Position numbers and translations under genes: made by a program. 17,834 bases of DNA, taken from Micractinium sp. NFX-FRZ (taxonomy: Eukaryota; Chlorophyta; Trebouxiophyceae; Chlorellales; Chlorellaceae). The notes beneath the pieces are model-generated. The model ran no database searches and had not been told where the DNA came from. It was given only the letters and a program-made list of their open reading frames with translations. The stretch's first letter is position 1, and every line of letters begins with the position of its first letter. The stretch is taken from the NCBI GenBank assembly GCA_029339195.1, contig JAPTJF010000726.1, positions 1 through 17,834 of the forward strand, in the 5' to 3' direction. Positions 16,217 to 17,834 of this stretch are shown here, piece after piece.

Positions 16217-17340
16217 GGCAGCTGCCTCGCTGCACGCCTTTAAATTTGATTACAACAGGTATGAGGACGCAACTGAAACGGGCACTCCGCTGGTTGAGAG
16301 CGCTAAAGAGTGCTACTCTGCGCGAGTGATGTACCGCGGCTGCAAAATCGTCGTTTGCCTGCCCGACCTGGAGGTGGCAGGCGGCTTCGCATCCAGGCAA
16401 GTGTGGGGCCAAGGCGGGGGGCGTGGGGGGTGGGGAGCGCACCCAACCTTGGCCGCCTGCCGCCGCCGCCCTGGCCGCCCTTGCATGCTGCCCACCTGCC
16501 TGCACCGCCCTCGTCAGTGCTGCCAGCAGTGCTGCTGCAGGTACAGCGCGCTGACGGGCCTGAAGTCAAGTTCTCCCCCACCATCTGCAACGCCTGGGCG
16601 GATGGAACCTGGCGGGCATCAGCACTGTACAGCAGGTGCGCCACTGGCAGCCAGCTGGTGGGTGGGCGGTGCAGGCAAGGGCAAGGCCAAGCGGCAGCAA
16701 GTGGGCGACACGTGCAAAGCCCTCCCGCTCTGCCTCCCTCCATCCGTCTTCCCCTCCTCTCCCTCTCCCTGCCCCTCACTGTGCCCTGCCCCTCACTGCG
16801 CCCTGCCCCTCACCACGCCCCACCTCACTGCCCCAGGTGGATTGCTACGGGTTGTGCTGCGACACCTCCAAGCTCGCCTTCCGAAGGCAGCTCAACGGCT
16901 TCAACAGGAACTTCCCCGTGTAGACCGACCTCACCCAGGGCATGGCGCTGGAGGCGGCCAGCAAGGCGGCCAAAGGAGGCGGCGGCCGCGCACGCCGACG
17001 AGGCCTTCCATGAGCGGTGGGTGGGCGGGTGGTGGCGGATCGGCCAGGGCAGGGCTCAGGGCAGGGCAGGGCAGGGTAGTACAGTGCAGGGCAGGCCAGG
17101 AGCAGGGGCAGGGGCAGGGCAGAAGGTAGGGCACCAGGCTGGCCTTTGAGCAGGGTGTGTCCTAAACGCGGCGCACACCGGGGCGTCCGACCTCCCCTTG
17201 TTTCGAGCCTCCCCTACTGCCCCACCGTGCTCCCGTCCCCCCTGTGCAGGCGCAGCCTGTGGAAGATCAACTTCCCCACCGCTGTCGAGCAGGCCGAGCG
17301 GCGGGAGCTGCTGGACCGCTGGGCGGGCCGTGCCGGCTAG
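16215..17340 (+). pseudogene. Copy C: near full-length but broken member of the same family
   Basis: Exon-like pieces 16215-16396, 16541-16635, 16837-17016 and 17250-17340 have good acceptors and the last ends in TAG. Exon 1 is open (MAAASLHAFKFDYNRYEDAT, ETGTPLVESAKECYSARVMY, CKIVVCLPDLEVAGGFAS) and has a GC donor, CAG|GCAAGT. Exon 2 has two single-base losses against copy B. Exon 3 lacks about 48 bases at its start, has TAG at 16921-16923 right after NGFNRNFPV, and has one extra base near 16974. Exon 4 is clean (RSLWKINFPTAVEQAERREL, LDRWAGRAG), and TGTAA lies 71 bases past the stop. The family is unknown to me; an AP2-like DNA-binding core is a weak guess. Confidence 0.75.
17041..17122. 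repeat. GGGCA-type minisatellite in intron 3 of copy C
   Basis: Runs of GGGCA, GGGCT and close variants fill this stretch of the intron between exons 3 and 4. The repeated G-triplets on the plus strand could form a G-quadruplex. Confidence 0.8.
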
Positions 17341-17759
17341 CATGCATGCACGGGGCCAGCCCGCTGCGAGTGGCGTTGCAGCCCCACCCCTGCCGTGCGT
17401 GTACTGCAACTGTAACACGCCTGCTGCAATCAATGAATGCCACCACTGTAGCACACCAAGGAGCACGCAAGGGGGCGTGCGAGCATGCATTAGGGATAAT
17501 CTTGGGATGGAGGCAGGGCTGGGTGGCGGCGGCGCCGGTGCCAGAGAGGAGCACCAGTTAGCAGCGGCGCTGGTGAGCGCCACCTGCTGCTCTCAAGTGC
17601 ACCCTTGAGAGAGTGCCCTTGGGCACTGACCAGCACCACCCTTGGGCACTGACCAGCACCTTTGCACTGACTGAGTGAGCCCTCTTCAGCTCTCTCCTTC
17701 CACCCAGATGCCACCAGAGTGACACCCCGGTAAGCCCCCCGCCACACCGCACAGCCTGC
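17341..17759. other. 3' flank of copy C with tandem repeat and hairpin
   Basis: No gene is seen. A 23-bp unit CCCTTGGGCACTGACCAGC(ACCA) occurs twice, at 17616-17638 and 17639-17661, with one mismatch at its end; a shorter echo (TTTGCACTGACTG) follows. Just upstream, TCTCAAG (17591-17597) and CTTGAGA (17604-17610) form a 7-bp hairpin with a six-base loop. Confidence 0.7.
17411..17415 (+). terminator. Candidate polyadenylation signal TGTAA of copy C
   Basis: TGTAA, the green-algal polyadenylation motif, lies 71 bases after the exon 4 stop of copy C, at a typical distance. It shows that the fragment descends from a complete transcription unit and may still be transcribed. Confidence 0.55.
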
Positions 17760-17834
17760 TAGGCGGGGCGCCCCATTCTGCGGTTGCAGCCTGATGCGGG
17801 CTAGTTCGTTACAGACGAGAGGGGGGGCTGCGGT
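17760..17834 (+). repeat. Direct repeat, copy 2 (cut by the window edge)
   Basis: Same sequence as 14437-14510, same orientation, 3.3 kb away, starting at the same base (TAGGCGGGGCGCCCC) and still matching where the window ends. Its true length is therefore unknown and may be much greater. Confidence 0.9.

Noticed and set aside
16215..17129. A 304-codon plus-strand frame starting at the copy C ATG as an intact protein
   Set aside because: It runs through two introns with good acceptors and leaves the family frame after the single-base losses in exon 2; most of it is translated intron and minisatellite.

Overview
This window is nuclear DNA of a GC-rich green alga, most likely a core chlorophyte. 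The evidence is intron-dense genes with GTGAGY/GTGGGT donors and TGCAG acceptors, proteins padded with long Ala/Gln/Gly/Ser tracts, CAG/CTG microsatellites, and TGTAA motifs of the green-algal polyadenylation type. No bacterial operon, rRNA, tRNA or CRISPR array was seen. All gene models were spliced by hand from splice consensus, reading phase and protein family resemblance, with no transcript support.

Layout. (1) 1-2832, minus: a HERP/HERPUD-like ER membrane protein with an N-terminal ubiquitin-like domain and a C-terminal membrane hairpin; six exons are visible and the 3' end runs off the left edge. (2) 3149-9284, plus: SLY1 (SCFD1, Sec1/Munc18 family), 16 exons, 649 residues, complete. 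It shares a 316-bp divergent promoter with gene 1. (3) 9705-12852, minus: an unrecognised, largely disordered 860-residue protein with a coiled-coil C-terminus, convergent with SLY1. (4) 12989-13988, plus: a 163-residue lysine/alanine-rich small protein, 136 bp from and divergent to gene 3. (5) 13989-15183: no gene seen. It holds a 10-bp inverted repeat and the first copy of a ~75-bp direct repeat whose second copy closes the window. (6) 15184-17340: three decayed copies (A plus, B minus, C plus) of one gene family that I do not recognise, arranged as a foldback (A/B tail to tail) and a head-to-head pair (B/C) whose start codons overlap in one CCATGG.

Genes 1 and 2 both act at the early secretory pathway by family (ER-associated degradation and ER-Golgi fusion), but shared control is only an inference from their divergent arrangement.

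The most striking structure is inside SLY1. Many of its introns contain a degraded copy of the adjoining exon edge, in several cases with the splice site. In five introns (6, 7, 10, 11, 12) such copies lie at offsets that are multiples of three (105, 90, 132, 105, 105+105) and keep the reading frame, so the peptide is repeated too. This looks like repeated short tandem duplication across exon borders followed by loss of one copy into the intron, caught at several stages. The second region of interest is the inverted, triplicated pseudogene block beside direct repeats at 14437 and 17760.
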